Of a stretch of 6,640 nt of DNA, positions 6,187 through 6,640 are shown one piece after another (positions within the stretch are counted from its first letter, which is position 1; every line of letters starts with the position of its first letter). Below the pieces are notes generated by a model that saw only the letters and a program-made list of their open reading frames with translations, searched no databases and had not been told where the DNA came from. Made by a program: the position numbers and the translations under genes. The stretch is from NCBI GenBank assembly GCA_017396725.1, contig JAFQLA010000138.1, forward strand, positions 1 to 6,640. Reading direction: 5' to 3'. Origin of the DNA: Oscillospiraceae bacterium. GTDB taxonomy: Bacteria > Bacillota_A > Clostridia > Oscillospirales > Oscillospiraceae.

Positions 6187-6203
6187 TTTGAACGTTTTAT
6201 AAA
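6187..6203 (-). promoter_or_regulatory. PhoP-box-like direct repeat upstream of the operon
   Basis: On the minus strand TTTATA (6203-6198), five bases, then TTCAAA (6192-6187) form two hexamers at 11-base spacing. This resembles the TT[ACT]A[CT]A-N5 repeats bound by PhoP-type OmpR-family regulators; the second copy deviates at its fifth position. It sits where the missing -35 element would be, 20 bases upstream of TATAAT. Only two AT-rich half-sites are present, so chance is not excluded. Confidence 0.3.
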
Positions 6204-6206
6204 TCT

Positions 6207-6640
6207 TTATACCGTGACTTCCGTAAAGCGCAAAACCGCATACTCTCTTGTCCGGATGCCGGAGAGCAGGGAACGGAGGCCATCCTCCTTCACCTGCGAA
6301 CCGAGGTGCACCTTCACCGCATAATTCCTGGCCCCCACCGCGTCCAGCACAGCAGGCGCTCCCGCAGAAGAAAACGCATCGGACCTCGTCACATTGGCAC
6401 GGAACACACAGTATCCCGCGCTTTCCGCCGCATCAACAGCATCCTCGCTGACGCGCACAAGGCGGGTCTTGCGGTTGGCAACAGCGAAGAGGCGCTCAGT
6501 GCATGCCGCAAGCTGCGCCGCGGCATCCTCACCCTCGGCATAAAGGCCCACATCGCAGCCGCTGCAAACCAGCTGACGCACAGCGTCGGCTGCATCAGGG
6601 TCGAAAAGCAGTTCCTCCGTAAGGAAGAAAAGCAGGTTGC
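6207..6640 (-). CDS. Hypothetical protein, C-terminal 143 residues; 5' end beyond window edge
   Basis: The frame is open from the right edge to a TAA at 6209-6207. A GTG at 6581 could be read as a start, but it has no ribosome binding site and the frame continues upstream to the edge with sensible sequence (NLLFFLTEELLFDPDAADAV), so the gene almost certainly begins outside. The visible part is rich in Ala, Val and Arg, has one short hydrophobic stretch (LLFFL) at the edge and no clear membrane segment. It carries five cysteines, two of them close together in LVCSGCDVGLY. The mixed alpha/beta pattern has alternating strands and helices such as DAADAVRQLVCSG and EDAAAQLAA. It vaguely recalls a HAD or P-type ATPase-like fold, but I see no catalytic motif and do not assign a function. 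It lies 82 bases upstream of the response regulator with no visible terminator between them. Confidence 0.7.
   Translation of the reverse strand, partial: NLLFFLTEELLFDPDAADAVRQLVCSGCDVGLYAEGEDAAAQLAACTERLFAVANRKTRLVRVSEDAVDAAESAGYCVFRANVTRSDAFSSAGAPAVLDAVGARNYAVKVHLGSQVKEDGLRSLLSGIRTREYAVLRFTEVTV

Noticed and set aside
6167..6206. Terminator after the hypothetical gene at the right end
   Set aside because: Only a 3-bp potential stem (CGG/CCG) is present, with no T-run following it in the minus-strand direction.

Overview
The window reads as a compact, gene-dense piece of a Gram-positive anaerobe genome, most likely a gut-type Clostridia lineage (inference). The reasons are strong AAGGAGG-type ribosome binding sites, frequent GTG starts, an OmpR-family two-component system next to a membrane-anchored HtrA, and a set of small separate iron-sulfur and flavin subunits. 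Base composition looks GC-rich for a Firmicute. Every gene I can support lies on the minus strand, so transcription runs from position 6640 towards position 1. I see no tRNA, rRNA, insertion sequence or CRISPR array, and no gap without a gene exceeds about 110 bases.

Region by region, in the direction of transcription: (i) 6640-6207 holds the C-terminal 143 residues of an unrecognised, Ala-rich protein that enters from the right edge. (ii) 6206-6125 is a short regulatory gap with a perfect TATAAT, a PhoP-box-like direct repeat and a small hairpin next to the ribosome binding site. (iii) 6124-2082 is a four-gene operon with gaps of 10-19 bases: response regulator, sensor histidine kinase, HtrA-like serine protease, nitroreductase. 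(iv) 2081-1976 holds a 17-bp perfect inverted repeat followed by a T-run, read as the terminator of that operon, with a candidate promoter for the next operon overlapping it. (v) 1975-1 is a tightly packed redox operon: a 4Fe-4S protein, an HcnA-like [2Fe-2S] protein, an HcnB-like NAD(P)/FAD oxidoreductase and a BFD-like [2Fe-2S] protein cut by the left edge.

The first operon looks like an envelope-stress or environment-sensing circuit. The kinase has an extracellular sensor loop and the regulator is a DNA-binding OmpR type. The protease is anchored with its catalytic and PDZ domains outside the cell, an arrangement comparable in logic to CssRS or CiaRH with HtrA. The second operon resembles the electron-transfer subunits of the HCN synthase, sarcosine oxidase, opine oxidase and D-hydroxyproline dehydrogenase superfamily. 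The usual C-terminal BFD domain is a separate overlapping gene, and a ferredoxin-like subunit is added. The substrate-oxidising DAO-type flavoprotein that would define the substrate is not in the window and would be expected just beyond position 1.

Nothing here is clearly a wholly new system. The most worthwhile items are the split HcnB-like module with its 4Fe-4S partner, and the promoter/terminator overlap that separates the two operons.
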